Of a stretch of DNA of 39,276 bases, positions 30,847 through 39,240 are shown in pieces. How positions within the stretch are numbered: position 1 is the first letter of the stretch; every line of letters begins with the position of its first letter. The stretch is from positions 1 through 39,276 of the forward strand of contig CAZIDW010000004.1 of NCBI GenBank assembly GCA_964538225.1. The letters run 5' to 3'. The notes below the pieces were generated by a model. The model ran no database searches. It was not told where the DNA came from and saw nothing but the letters and a program-made list of their open reading frames with translations. The DNA is from JAFGCR01 sp964538225. Lineage in GTDB: Bacteria; Patescibacteriota; Gracilibacteria; UM-FILTER-43-11. Position numbers and translations under genes: made by a program.

Positions 30847-32247
30847 ATGCCCACCATTTCCCTGAAAGAAACACAGGAAACGCAGGAGACCAAAAAGCAG
30901 GAAGACAAATTCGCCTCTTCCGTCGTTGCCCAGGCCGATACAGCGGAAGGGGCGACGCCGGCGTCAGCCCTGCCTGCCGACCAGGCAGATCCGCCTGCCG
31001 GACAGGCAGATTTAACAGACAGATCCCAGGAACTGTCTCAGGCTCCGGCCGCGGAAAAAACGCCGGAAACGGAAACCAAAACCTCCTCGATGATGGATTT
31101 TTTCAGGAAAGGATCGTCTTCGGGAAAACCGACCGGCAAAAAAAAGAAGGACGACAAAAAATCAAAGAAGCGAAAAAAAAGCCTGCTCGAGCGCCTGAGC
31201 GCGATCGGCACGGTGTCGTCTAAAGAAGTGGTGGAATTCACGCGGCATCTGGCAGTGATGCTGGGCGCCGGCGTCACGATCTTCGAGGCCATCCTGTTTT
31301 TAAAGGATCAGACCCGGAACAAAGTCTTCCGAAACCGCCTGGAAAGCGTCATCGAGAGCCTGAACAACGGCCAGTCGCTTTCCAATGCCATGAGGCGCTT
31401 CCCTAAAATATTCCCTCCTATATACACCAATATCATACAGGTCGGTGAAAAATCCGGAACGCTCGCGCAGACCATGGTGGATCTGGCCGACCATCTGGAA
31501 GACAGCGAGGAGTTCCGCCGGAAGGTAAAAGGCGCCCTGATCTACCCGAAGATCATCCTGGGGGTCATGCTCACCTTTATCATCATCCTGGTGCTGTTTG
31601 TGATGCCCCGGATCCTGACCATTTTCAACAGCCTGGGCGCGGATATTCCGCTGGCCACGCAGATCACGATCAGTGTCACGAATTTTATCAATAACCATCT
31701 GCTGATCATCGCTGGCGCGATTTTCGGCATCGGGGCTTTAATCTATGTCCTGTTCCGGAATCCGGCGGTTCAGAAATGGCGCGACAGAATCTACATAAAA
31801 GCCCCGTTGGTCGGCTATATTGTGCGGAACTACAATACGGCGCAGGTCAGCCAGCATTTCGGCACTCTGTTCGCGAGCGGCATCACCATTGTCCGCTGTC
31901 TGGAGATCACCTCGACCGTCATCAAAAACAAAGTCTTCCGCAGTGACATCGATTACATGATTGAAAAGATCAAGAAAGGCGCCGCGCTTTCCCAGAGCTT
32001 TCCGGAAGACTCTTATTTCCCTCCCATGTTCGTTAAGCTTTTCCGGGTAGGGGAGCGCACCGGCAAATTGCCGCACGTGATTGACTATATGAAAAAATAC
32101 TATAAGGGCCTGGTGGACAATGACGTTAAAAACATCACTACCATCATTGAACCCGTAATCATGGTGCTGCTGGGCCTGATGGTCGCCGGTCTGGTCGTGA
32201 CGGTCATCGGCCCGATCTATCAGCTTATCTCTAATGTCGGTCAGTAA
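30847..32247 (+). CDS. pilC: Type IV pilus platform protein PilC with an unusual disordered N-terminus
   Basis: The 466-residue protein has about 125 disordered residues, rich in Glu, Gln, Lys and Ser, before a normal PilC/GspF core. The core has two copies of the platform domain: VVEFTRHLAVMLGAGVTIFEAI with SNAMRRFPKIFPPIYTNIIQVGEKSG, then HFGTLFASGITIVRCLEIT with SYFPPMFVKLFRVGERTGKLP, and three membrane helices. PilC couples the motor ATPases to pilin. Residues 41-55 (LPADQADPPAGQADL) are encoded by a palindromic repeat, a sign that an element inserted into a dispensable tail. It follows repeats that separate it from pilB. Confidence 0.94.
   Translation: MPTISLKETQETQETKKQEDKFASSVVAQADTAEGATPASALPADQADPPAGQADLTDRSQELSQAPAAEKTPETETKTSSMMDFFRKGSSSGKPTGKKKKDDKKSKKRKKSLLERLSAIGTVSSKEVVEFTRHLAVMLGAGVTIFEAILFLKDQTRNKVFRNRLESVIESLNNGQSLSNAMRRFPKIFPPIYTNIIQVGEKSGTLAQTMVDLADHLEDSEEFRRKVKGALIYPKIILGVMLTFIIILVLFVMPRILTIFNSLGADIPLATQITISVTNFINNHLLIIAGAIFGIGALIYVLFRNPAVQKWRDRIYIKAPLVGYIVRNYNTAQVSQHFGTLFASGITIVRCLEITSTVIKNKVFRSDIDYMIEKIKKGAALSQSFPEDSYFPPMFVKLFRVGERTGKLPHVIDYMKKYYKGLVDNDVKNITTIIEPVIMVLLGLMVAGLVVTVIGPIYQLISNVGQ
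30970..31010. repeat. Palindromic element inside the pilC coding sequence
   Basis: CTGCCTG-CCGAC-CAGGCAG (30970-30988) and GCCTG-CCGGA-CAGGC (30993-31007) are two adjacent palindromes, similar in style to the GC-rich ones at 10184 and 11383. They are translated in frame as a Pro/Ala/Asp/Gln insert. Confidence 0.7.
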
Positions 32248-32328
32248 AACAAGCGGAGTAAAATGTTTTTAACGTTTTGATTTTTTTAAAGTTGTATTAG
32301 AATAGTCATAGTCTAAAAACAAAAATCA

Positions 32329-32793
32329 GTGATTCAAAAAACAAAAAACGCAGGATTTTCTTTTACAGAAGTGATGCTCACCATGGCGATTTTCCTCCTG
32401 CTCGCCGGGGTCGGGGTAGGGGCTTATTTTAAGTACTACCAGTTTTCTCTTATCAATATCGATGTTTCCAATGCCATGACCCATATGAAACAGGCCCGGT
32501 TCCGGGCTCTGAAAAACCCGGATCAGTCCGATTACGGCGTGCGCCTGGATGTGCCGACCGGACGTCTGATCACTTTTAAAAACACCTATACACCGGGGGA
32601 TCCGGGAAATATCGTCCTGGAACTCCGCCAGATCGGTATCACAGATCTGAATTTGGCTCCCAATATCGGTACGACTAATGATATAATATTTAAGAACCAG
32701 ACTGGTAAAACCGATAATGTCGGAAGTTTTACCGTCGGAAACGACATTTACAGTTATACGTTTACCATTAATTCCCAGGGGGTTGTCGATTAA
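32329..32793 (+). CDS. Type IV pseudopilin (minor pilin)
   Basis: The 154-residue protein has a class III prepilin signal: a short basic leader, cleavage after Gly in NAG-FSFTEVMLTMAI with Glu5, and a hydrophobic helix of about 20 residues. The rest is a GspH-like globular domain (MTHMKQARFRALKN, YGVRLDVPTGRLITFKNTY). A prepilin peptidase would cleave it; none is in the window. The start is GTG at 32329; no ATG fits. It probably caps the pilus with the other minor pilins encoded next to it. Confidence 0.88.
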   Translation: MIQKTKNAGFSFTEVMLTMAIFLLLAGVGVGAYFKYYQFSLINIDVSNAMTHMKQARFRALKNPDQSDYGVRLDVPTGRLITFKNTYTPGDPGNIVLELRQIGITDLNLAPNIGTTNDIIFKNQTGKTDNVGSFTVGNDIYSYTFTINSQGVVD

Positions 32794-33310
32794 AAATAAA
32801 AATACAGTCCATCATCGTCTTAAAGATCAGAAAGGCCTGAGCATGGTAGAGCTCATTATCGTCACAGTCTTGTTTCTGATTCTGATTCCCACATCTTTGG
32901 CGATTTTTGTGGGCGCCCGCAAGATCACAGGGCAGTCTTACATCCAGCACCAGGCCGCGGTCACCTCCAGTGAAAGCGCGGACATCCTTCGGTATATGCG
33001 GAACCTGGAATTTGATTGGCTGGTGAACGGGACGTTTTTCCTGATCCGTAATCCCGGTACCGGCTCGTGGCTGGTAAAAAGCGACCTTTCAGACATGGAT
33101 ATTTTTGAACGGCGTGTCGTGGTCTCTGACGCCAAACGCCATACGGATACCGATGACTTGTATTTTGACGGGGATACGGGCGCGTTTTATGAAGATCCGT
33201 ATACTAAACGGATCGATATGAGTGTGGTATGGGCTCCGGATTACCTTCCGCTGGACCTTCTGACCCACACGCTTTATGTGAGCAATTGGCAACGGGTCTT
33301 CACCTATTGA
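32783..33310 (+). CDS. Type IV pseudopilin, translationally coupled
   Basis: The 175-residue protein has a prepilin signal KDQKG-LSMVELIIVTVLFLILIP with Glu5 and then a beta-rich globular domain. I place the start at TTG 32783 because it overlaps the stop of the previous gene by 11 nt and gives a normal 18-residue leader; the open frame extends back to 32717 but there it runs inside the previous gene. It resembles GspI/PilV-type minor pilins in position and size, though sequence does not prove the type. Confidence 0.85.
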   Translation: MSIKNKNTVHHRLKDQKGLSMVELIIVTVLFLILIPTSLAIFVGARKITGQSYIQHQAAVTSSESADILRYMRNLEFDWLVNGTFFLIRNPGTGSWLVKSDLSDMDIFERRVVVSDAKRHTDTDDLYFDGDTGAFYEDPYTKRIDMSVVWAPDYLPLDLLTHTLYVSNWQRVFTY

Positions 33311-33356
33311 TCCAGGGGGAGATTCAGGCAGTTATTTAACCTTTAAAAAAAGAACC

Positions 33357-35579
33357 ATGATGACTTATTTTAAAAATTATTTAAAAGATCGGAGGGGGGC
33401 GACGTTTATTGAACTCCTCCTTTATATCGCGGTGTTTTTGGTTTTAACACCGGTGTTGCTGGCCGTGTCCGTCAACGCCATCCGTTCCGACCAGCGGCAT
33501 CAAAGCGAACTGCAGGCGAATGTGGACAGCCAGTTTGTTGTCGAGCGGATCTATGACCTGATCGCCGGCGCCAAAAAAGTCGATACCGCCAATTCTGCTC
33601 TGAACAACGCGGAAGGCAAACTGACACTGGTCATGCCGGACGATTCCGTGGCGGTGATCGAAGCGAATTTAGAGGACCAGTCCGTGGACATCACGGAGGA
33701 CGGGGTAAAATCATCCCTGTCCTCGGATGATCTGCATGTGGAAAGCCTTTACTTCCAGCGCATCACCGATAACCTCAATGACCCCGAAATCATCCTGGGA
33801 ACCACTGCGCACATGACTGTCACCGGTACGGAACAATACAGCGCCCCGCAGGAATACATCATGTCCGCCAACCTGGAAAACGGGGATTTTGATGATGACG
33901 GGTGCCCGGACTATAAAGACAAATACCCCCGCCATCCCCAGTGCTGCGGCGACGCGGACCTGGATGGCATCTGCGATGAGATGGATAACTGTGTATTGGT
34001 CTATAATCCTTTCCAGGAAGATTACGACGGCGACGGCATCGGCGATGAATGCGACGGGGACATCTTTTTTGAAGGGCCAGGCAGTGAACCGGAACTGCCG
34101 GCCGGGGAAGATGAAGATGACGATGGAGTCGACAATGAACTGGATAACTGCCCGGATGTGGAAAATCCCGACCAGCTGGACAGCGACGGCGACGGCATCG
34201 GCGATGCCTGTGATCTGGATGAAGATGAAGGGGGCGGCGCGGAAGGCACCGGCGGGGGTTTAGGCGCGTTCAACTGCATCACCCAGGATTATCTGATCGC
34301 CCTGATCAACCACGATCCGCCGTTGCCGCCCGGCATTCTGAAAAACATCCTGATGAGCGCTACCCCGCTGGCGCCGGGAGTGCTGGATGCGGTTATTATG
34401 CGTGACCCCGCTTTACTGGCAGGCATTATCCAGATTATCTTCACCGCGAATGTAAAATTGTATGACGAGCAGTATGACGCGGTGATGAACATGGGCCTTC
34501 CGCAGGGGACAAAGAATGTCATTGCCAATGCTCAGGCAGACGCCACCGAATACGCCTGGCAGGGTGAAGGCCCGCAGACCGTCACGTATCAGGTGGAAGT
34601 TTCGGAAGACGGCGACTGGATCCGCTTTTATGACGCGGACAGTCTTTTAGGGGAAAACGGCCGGAAGAACACCGATGTGTTCATCGTCACCGCTACCGAT
34701 GCCACAGAATCCGTGGATGTGACCCTGGAAGCGGGAGGTGATTCCCACACATACGCCTTAAGCGGCGCAGGTGAAAGTTATGTGAGTCCCTCGGGTTTTG
34801 GGGTTGTACTGGAAAACATTTCCGGCGACAATTACGGTTTTACCGTCAGCAGTTACACCAATACCGATCCGCTGACCAGTGTGATGTTTGATTTCGGCAA
34901 CGACGACAAAGGCATCACCAATCCCACTCCCCCTACTTATACCACCAACCGTTACACGTATTATTGTCCGGGTGGCTGTGCGGATGACTGCGGGGATGTC
35001 GGCACGGGTATTGTAACGGGTGATATTTTTACTGATATGTGTTACCGGGCCGAAGACGGTTCCCTGCCGGAATGGTGCTCCCGCTGGAAGACGTTCCTGG
35101 ATGACGATTCAGAGAATCCCGCTTACATGGGCGGCACCCAGGAAGGGGAAGAGGATCTGTATTGGGAAAAATCATTCAAAACACTTCTGTCACCCAATCA
35201 AAAAGCCGAACTCGACAGCATTACAATCGGCGGAGAGATCGCGTACCAAAGCGTTACCCAGTTCTTTTGCGATACACTGGCTGCCAACTGCCCCATGAAC
35301 GGCAATCTGCTCGGTTCACAGGAGGTGGAATTGTACAACTGGGACACAGGCAGCTGGGAGATCATCGGCGCCCTGGGGCTGGACGGTTCCATAAGCGACC
35401 AGCAGAAATTTGAAGTGAAATATGATGGTGCCGATCCGCAGAAATTTTTTGGCGGCCATCAGAACCGCATCATCAAAGCCCGTATGCAGTTCAACTGGAA
35501 CGGCGTACCGCCAATGGAAGAGACCAACGCGCCCGCCTTCATGGTCATCGATTACTTCACGGCGCATCTGAAATGGTAA
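33357..35579 (+). CDS. Giant minor pilin with thrombospondin type 3 calcium repeats
   Basis: The 740-residue protein begins with a prepilin signal (DRRG-ATFIELLLYIAVFLVL, Glu5), then a pilin-like domain to about residue 170. Residues 177-292 hold several thrombospondin type 3 repeats with the pattern DxDxDGxxDxxDNC: DADLDGICDEMDNC, DYDGDGIGDEC, DDDGVDNELDNC and DSDGDGIGDAC. They bind calcium. A helical block and a large beta region with cysteines (YYCPGGCADDCGD) and Asp-rich motifs follow, ending in a sandwich-like domain. A pilin of this size with an exposed C-terminal region is a good candidate for a tip adhesin. It is in the middle of the minor-pilin genes. Confidence 0.88.
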   Translation: MMTYFKNYLKDRRGATFIELLLYIAVFLVLTPVLLAVSVNAIRSDQRHQSELQANVDSQFVVERIYDLIAGAKKVDTANSALNNAEGKLTLVMPDDSVAVIEANLEDQSVDITEDGVKSSLSSDDLHVESLYFQRITDNLNDPEIILGTTAHMTVTGTEQYSAPQEYIMSANLENGDFDDDGCPDYKDKYPRHPQCCGDADLDGICDEMDNCVLVYNPFQEDYDGDGIGDECDGDIFFEGPGSEPELPAGEDEDDDGVDNELDNCPDVENPDQLDSDGDGIGDACDLDEDEGGGAEGTGGGLGAFNCITQDYLIALINHDPPLPPGILKNILMSATPLAPGVLDAVIMRDPALLAGIIQIIFTANVKLYDEQYDAVMNMGLPQGTKNVIANAQADATEYAWQGEGPQTVTYQVEVSEDGDWIRFYDADSLLGENGRKNTDVFIVTATDATESVDVTLEAGGDSHTYALSGAGESYVSPSGFGVVLENISGDNYGFTVSSYTNTDPLTSVMFDFGNDDKGITNPTPPTYTTNRYTYYCPGGCADDCGDVGTGIVTGDIFTDMCYRAEDGSLPEWCSRWKTFLDDDSENPAYMGGTQEGEEDLYWEKSFKTLLSPNQKAELDSITIGGEIAYQSVTQFFCDTLAANCPMNGNLLGSQEVELYNWDTGSWEIIGALGLDGSISDQQKFEVKYDGADPQKFFGGHQNRIIKARMQFNWNGVPPMEETNAPAFMVIDYFTAHLKW

Positions 35580-35586
35580 TTTTTAT

Positions 35587-35660
35587 TCACTGGAACACCA
35601 GTGATCCAGTGCTCCAGTGAAAGGTGATCCAGTGAAAGGTGATCCAGTGATCCAGTGAAA
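35587..35660. repeat. CCAGTGAT-type tandem repeat
   Basis: CACTGG-AACA-CCAGTG forms a palindrome, followed by CCAGTGCT, two 15-nt copies of GTGATCCAGTGAAAG, and further GATCCAGTG copies. It lies between the giant pilin and the next gene and ends five bases before the start codon. Confidence 0.75.
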
Positions 35661-35665
35661 AATAA

Positions 35666-36136
35666 ATGAAAAATATCCCAAAAAAACCACAGGGTTTCAT
35701 CGCCATCGTCAGCCTGCTGATCGTGGCGACCATTGCCATGTTTTTTGCCATCGGCATGCTGCTCGACGGGGTGGATAACGCGTCACTGTCACTCAGCAGT
35801 ATTCATTATGAGTCCGCGCGCATCAACGCCAACACCTGCCTGGAAGATATGCTGATCCGCATCCGGCAGGAAGAAAAATTCGAACGGGATTTGGATTATA
35901 CCATTCTGGACGACGAAACCTGCCAGACCGCGATCGAATGGTTCGCGCCCCAAATGGTCGCGCAGGGAATCGTAGAACGGCTGGTTAGCCTGACTGTGAC
36001 CGGCGTGAGCCATGGGTTTACCCGTACGTTTGAATACGACCTGAAGATCTCCCGCCATGATGTGTATTATGACGACGGATCATTTGAATATTACAATGTG
36101 ATTGACATTGTGGATATGGATGAACTGACTACCTGA
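35666..36136 (+). CDS. PilX/GspK-like minor pilin
   Basis: The 156-residue protein has a basic start KKPQG-FIAIVSLLIVATIAMFFAIGM, with a Gly cleavage site but Ala instead of Glu at position +5 region, as is common in PilX and GspK tip pilins. A short globular domain with two cysteines (NTCLEDMLIRIR and DETCQTAIEW) follows. Because it lacks Glu5, it should sit at the pilus tip where no further subunit follows. It starts just after the repeat at 35587-35660. Confidence 0.8.
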   Translation: MKNIPKKPQGFIAIVSLLIVATIAMFFAIGMLLDGVDNASLSLSSIHYESARINANTCLEDMLIRIRQEEKFERDLDYTILDDETCQTAIEWFAPQMVAQGIVERLVSLTVTGVSHGFTRTFEYDLKISRHDVYYDDGSFEYYNVIDIVDMDELTT

Positions 36137-36144
36137 TTTTATTT

Positions 36145-37938
36145 ATGGAACCGCTTCCGGAAAACACCATCGGGCTGGATATCCGCAACAACGCGCTCAC
36201 CGCGGTGGAGCTGGCAAAGACAAAAGACAGTTTTAAAGTCGTCAATTACGCCCGCCTGGAACTGGATCCCGGCATCGTGGACGAAGACGCTATTCTGCTG
36301 AACCCGGACCTGTTTAAAGAAGCGGTCCTGAAACTGCTCGCCGACGGCCGTGAAGGGGCGATCAAGTCGCGGAACGTCGTCATCTCGATTCCCGAGGAAA
36401 AGACCTTTTCTCATTATCTGGACCTGCCGGGAGAAAATCCTGAGGATTATGAGACAGTGATTGAACACGCCAAAGACCTGATTCCCATTGAGCTGGAGGA
36501 AGCGGCCGTGGACTACAAGCGTTTGGATGAGGACAGCAAAGATAAAAAGCCGTCGGATTTTAATTTTGTGGCCGTCCAGAAAAGCATCATCCAACCACTG
36601 ATCACCAGCCTGCAGGAGGTCGGTTTGCAGGTAGTGGCGATCGATGTGGATAAAAACAGCCTGATGCGCGTGTGTGAGGCCTGCGCGGCAACCACCGGCA
36701 GTACGGTACTGGTCGAGGTGAATTACGACCGCTCCCTGCTGACCGTAAAATATCAGGGAGGGCGGTCGCATGCCCTGACGCTGAGTATGGGGGAAAAACG
36801 TTTTCTGGAAACCGTCAGCAGGGAACTGAAACTCAATTCGGCCGCAAAAGCGCGGGAGCTGACACAGAACGCCCTGAAAAGCCAGGATCCGTCCGCCCAG
36901 ACAGTTAAAAAACATTTAAAGGGGTTTTATGACACGCTGGTCCGTAAGATCAAAGAACTGCACACGCTGGCGAAAAAAGAAAACGCCCCCGAGATCGAAA
37001 CATTTTTTATCGTGGAGCTCGGCCTGAAATGGCCGGGGCTCAAAGAGGTCCTTAAAAAAACGTTCCCCGAAGTAAAACTCATCAATCAGTTCAGCTGTAT
37101 CCAGGTGGGGAATGAAGATCAGCGGCTTTATTTTAATGCCATCGGCCTGGCCCTGAGGGCGGTTCTGCCGGAGGCGCATGAAAAGGACATCAATCTGCTT
37201 CCTTACAACCGGAAAGAGGAACTGCATGCCTCTAAAGTAAGGCCGAAACTGCGGTGGGGGTTTTTGCTCGTTTTTTTACTGATCAGCGGAGTTTTGTTTT
37301 ATTCAGGAATGATCGCTGCCCGCACTTATTTTGATTATCTGGTAAGCAAAAAAGACCTGGCAGCCTCTATACAGGAATTGAATAACCCTTATTTGACGCA
37401 GGCGGCGCAGGCAAACCAGCAGAAAGCCCAGCTGGAAGGCCAGGTAAAAAGTATTCTGGAAGATAACCTGCCGGCCGCCTTTGTCATGCGGAAAATAGAT
37501 GCGTATAACCAAAACGGGATCAGCCTGGTGAATGTCCGGTATAGGCTGAATACAGACAGGACGATGGCCCTGCACATCCGCGCCAAGACCGCCTCGCGCG
37601 AGGATACAGAAAGATTTATCACTACATTGGAAAGGGACGATTATTTCGCGGAAGTCAATTCCCCCCTTTCAAATCTCGTGGGGAAAGGCGAACGGTTTAT
37701 CCAGCTGGATCTGGCATTGGACCGGGACGTCCTGATGACTGAAAAAGGAAAAAAAGATGATTCCGCGTCCGGCTCCGGCGCCACGGATGATATGCCTGCG
37801 GAAACGGATCAGCCACCCCGGGATGAAACATCTGGTTCCGAGGATACAGCGGAGGCCGAAGGCGACGCTGTAGAGACGGTTCAAGGACCGTCTCAGGAGG
37901 AAGAAGAACCCGAAACCGACACCGACACCACCCCTTAA
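36145..37938 (+). CDS. pilM: PilM-PilN fusion, alignment subcomplex of type IV pilus
   Basis: The 597-residue protein has an actin-like PilM part to about residue 345 (IGLDIRNNALTAVELAK, NVVISIPEEKTFSHYLDLP, FVAVQKSIIQPLITSLQEVG, VLVEVNYDRSLLTVKY), then the PilN peptide INLLPY at 349-354, one membrane helix at about 371-392 (GFLLVFLLISGVLFYSG) and the PilN periplasmic-side domain. A disordered acidic tail of about 55 residues ends it. In other bacteria PilM and PilN are separate and bind through the INLLP peptide; GspL in type II secretion is the known natural fusion. It starts nine bases after the PilX-like gene. The PilO-like gene follows. Confidence 0.9.
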   Translation: MEPLPENTIGLDIRNNALTAVELAKTKDSFKVVNYARLELDPGIVDEDAILLNPDLFKEAVLKLLADGREGAIKSRNVVISIPEEKTFSHYLDLPGENPEDYETVIEHAKDLIPIELEEAAVDYKRLDEDSKDKKPSDFNFVAVQKSIIQPLITSLQEVGLQVVAIDVDKNSLMRVCEACAATTGSTVLVEVNYDRSLLTVKYQGGRSHALTLSMGEKRFLETVSRELKLNSAAKARELTQNALKSQDPSAQTVKKHLKGFYDTLVRKIKELHTLAKKENAPEIETFFIVELGLKWPGLKEVLKKTFPEVKLINQFSCIQVGNEDQRLYFNAIGLALRAVLPEAHEKDINLLPYNRKEELHASKVRPKLRWGFLLVFLLISGVLFYSGMIAARTYFDYLVSKKDLAASIQELNNPYLTQAAQANQQKAQLEGQVKSILEDNLPAAFVMRKIDAYNQNGISLVNVRYRLNTDRTMALHIRAKTASREDTERFITTLERDDYFAEVNSPLSNLVGKGERFIQLDLALDRDVLMTEKGKKDDSASGSGATDDMPAETDQPPRDETSGSEDTAEAEGDAVETVQGPSQEEEEPETDTDTTP

Positions 37939-37951
37939 CCCTTATTGCCGA

Positions 37952-38521
37952 GTGAGAACCACCAAAAAATCCAGAATCTGGCCCATCATCAAAACCAGCA
38001 AGATCCTGCGCTCTTTAAATCTGCTCATCGCGCTTTTGATCATCCTCATCGCGGTGTCGGCCGCCTTCACACTGTCTTACCGCAACAAATATCAGGCGAA
38101 TCAGGAAGAGATCCTGGAAAATGAACAGGCGTACGAAAACCTCCAGAAGGTCGCCCGGGCGGATATCCGGGCATTTGAGGAAGATGACGTGTTCTTAAAA
38201 AAATCGTTCGCGGATTATGAAGAAGTCGTCCCTTTCATCGCTTTCCTGGAAAGCCTTTTTTCCGTCATCGATCCAGAGGCGGAGATCGTGATCAAAAGTA
38301 CAGAGAAGCAGATTTTTGTCGACCATTTTGCGGATTACACGGTTCAGATGAATATCGATGAAGAAAGAAAAGAGCTGTTGTATAAGGCTTTTGATGAACT
38401 GAAAAAATCGCGTTTTATAACCAATCTCATGGAATTTGAGATGGATTACAAACCGGTCGGAGAAGGGGAGGTAAACCGCCTGGACCGCGTGGGATTCAGC
38501 GTCAGGTTGTTCTTAAAATAA
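37952..38521 (+). CDS. PilO-like inner-membrane alignment protein
   Basis: The 189-residue protein has a basic start, a membrane helix (LNLLIALLIILIAVSAAFTL, residues 22-41), a coiled coil (NKYQANQEEILENEQAYENLQK) and a small alpha/beta domain. Size, topology and its place directly after PilM-PilN suit PilO, which dimerises with PilN. Sequence identity to PilO is not evident by eye. The start is GTG at 37952, 14 nt after the fusion gene. Confidence 0.75.
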   Translation: MRTTKKSRIWPIIKTSKILRSLNLLIALLIILIAVSAAFTLSYRNKYQANQEEILENEQAYENLQKVARADIRAFEEDDVFLKKSFADYEEVVPFIAFLESLFSVIDPEAEIVIKSTEKQIFVDHFADYTVQMNIDEERKELLYKAFDELKKSRFITNLMEFEMDYKPVGEGEVNRLDRVGFSVRLFLK

Positions 38522-38530
38522 GAAAACCCC

Positions 38531-38559
38531 TTGATTATAGAGAGCGATTATAGTAAAAT
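38531..38559 (+). promoter_or_regulatory. Separate promoter of the main pilin
   Basis: TTGATT (38531-38536), 17 nt, TAAAAT (38554-38559). The start near 38566 gives a leader of about 38 nt. A separate promoter allows more pilin than machinery. Confidence 0.7.
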
Positions 38560-38603
38560 AAATATAAACCTATATAAATTTATTTCTTTAACACAAAAAC
38601 CAA

Positions 38604-39158
38604 ATGAATAAAAAAGGTTTTACGCTGATCGAACTTTTAATCGTTATCGGCATCATCTCTATTTTAGCCGGTATCGTTTTGGTCGCGGTCAACCCCGCCC
38701 AGCAGTTCGGTAAAGCGAACGACTCAGAACGGAAGTCTGAAATCGGTACGGTGCTAAGCGCCATTTACCAGTACCAGACGTCTCCGACAGCCCGCGGCGA
38801 ACTGCCGCAATGCACAGTCGGCGGTGCCGAAACCGCTATCCCCGAATGTGATCCGGATGCGAGCGGTGTCGGTGTCGGTAACGGCGGATTTGAAGGGGCT
38901 ATCGAGCTCGGCACAGATGCCGCGGCTTACGATTGTTCCACCACACTGGTCCCGAGCTATCTGCGCGAGATCCCGATCGATCCCTCTTCCGACTATGACG
39001 CAACCGGTACAGGGTATTACGTCTGCCAGGACACTTCTGGCACTGTTTCCCGCGTTTATGTAGTTGCTGCAGGCACCGAGGTGTTTACAGATGACGGCGG
39101 CTGTGAAAATCCTGAAGCGCTGCCCGATCTTGAGCCCACCATGTGTGTGTCTGGCTAA
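38604..39158 (+). CDS. pilA: Main type IV pilin (PilA/GspG type)
   Basis: The 184-residue protein has a minimal leader MNKKG and then the classic FTLIELLIVIGIISILAGIVLVAVNP with Glu5, so it is a class IVa-like prepilin with a 5-residue leader. The globular domain has six cysteines (for example QCTVGG, PECDPD, YDCSTT, YYVCQD, GGCENP, TMCVS) and the SSDYDATGTGYYV motif typical of G-type pilins. It has its own promoter, and a strong terminator follows. As the only pilin with a short leader, own promoter and terminator it is probably the major subunit. Confidence 0.9.
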   Translation: MNKKGFTLIELLIVIGIISILAGIVLVAVNPAQQFGKANDSERKSEIGTVLSAIYQYQTSPTARGELPQCTVGGAETAIPECDPDASGVGVGNGGFEGAIELGTDAAAYDCSTTLVPSYLREIPIDPSSDYDATGTGYYVCQDTSGTVSRVYVVAAGTEVFTDDGGCENPEALPDLEPTMCVSG

Positions 39159-39183
39159 TCATCCTGATTTGATTATGATATCA

Positions 39184-39210
39184 AAAGCCCCGCACAGTGT
39201 GCGGGGCTTT
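39184..39210 (+). terminator. Strong terminator after the pilus cluster
   Basis: AAAGCCCCGCAC (39184-39195), AGT, GTGCGGGGCTTT (39199-39210): a perfect 12-bp stem, with a further T run at 39216-39221. It ends the pilin transcript. Confidence 0.9.
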
Positions 39211-39240
39211 GGCGTATTTTTTAATTAATCGATAAGAATT

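Noticed and set aside
33889..34282. Frames on both strands over the calcium-repeat region
   Set aside because: They are shadows of the Asp/Gly-rich repeats (Met/Thr-rich on one strand, Ser/Pro-rich on the other).
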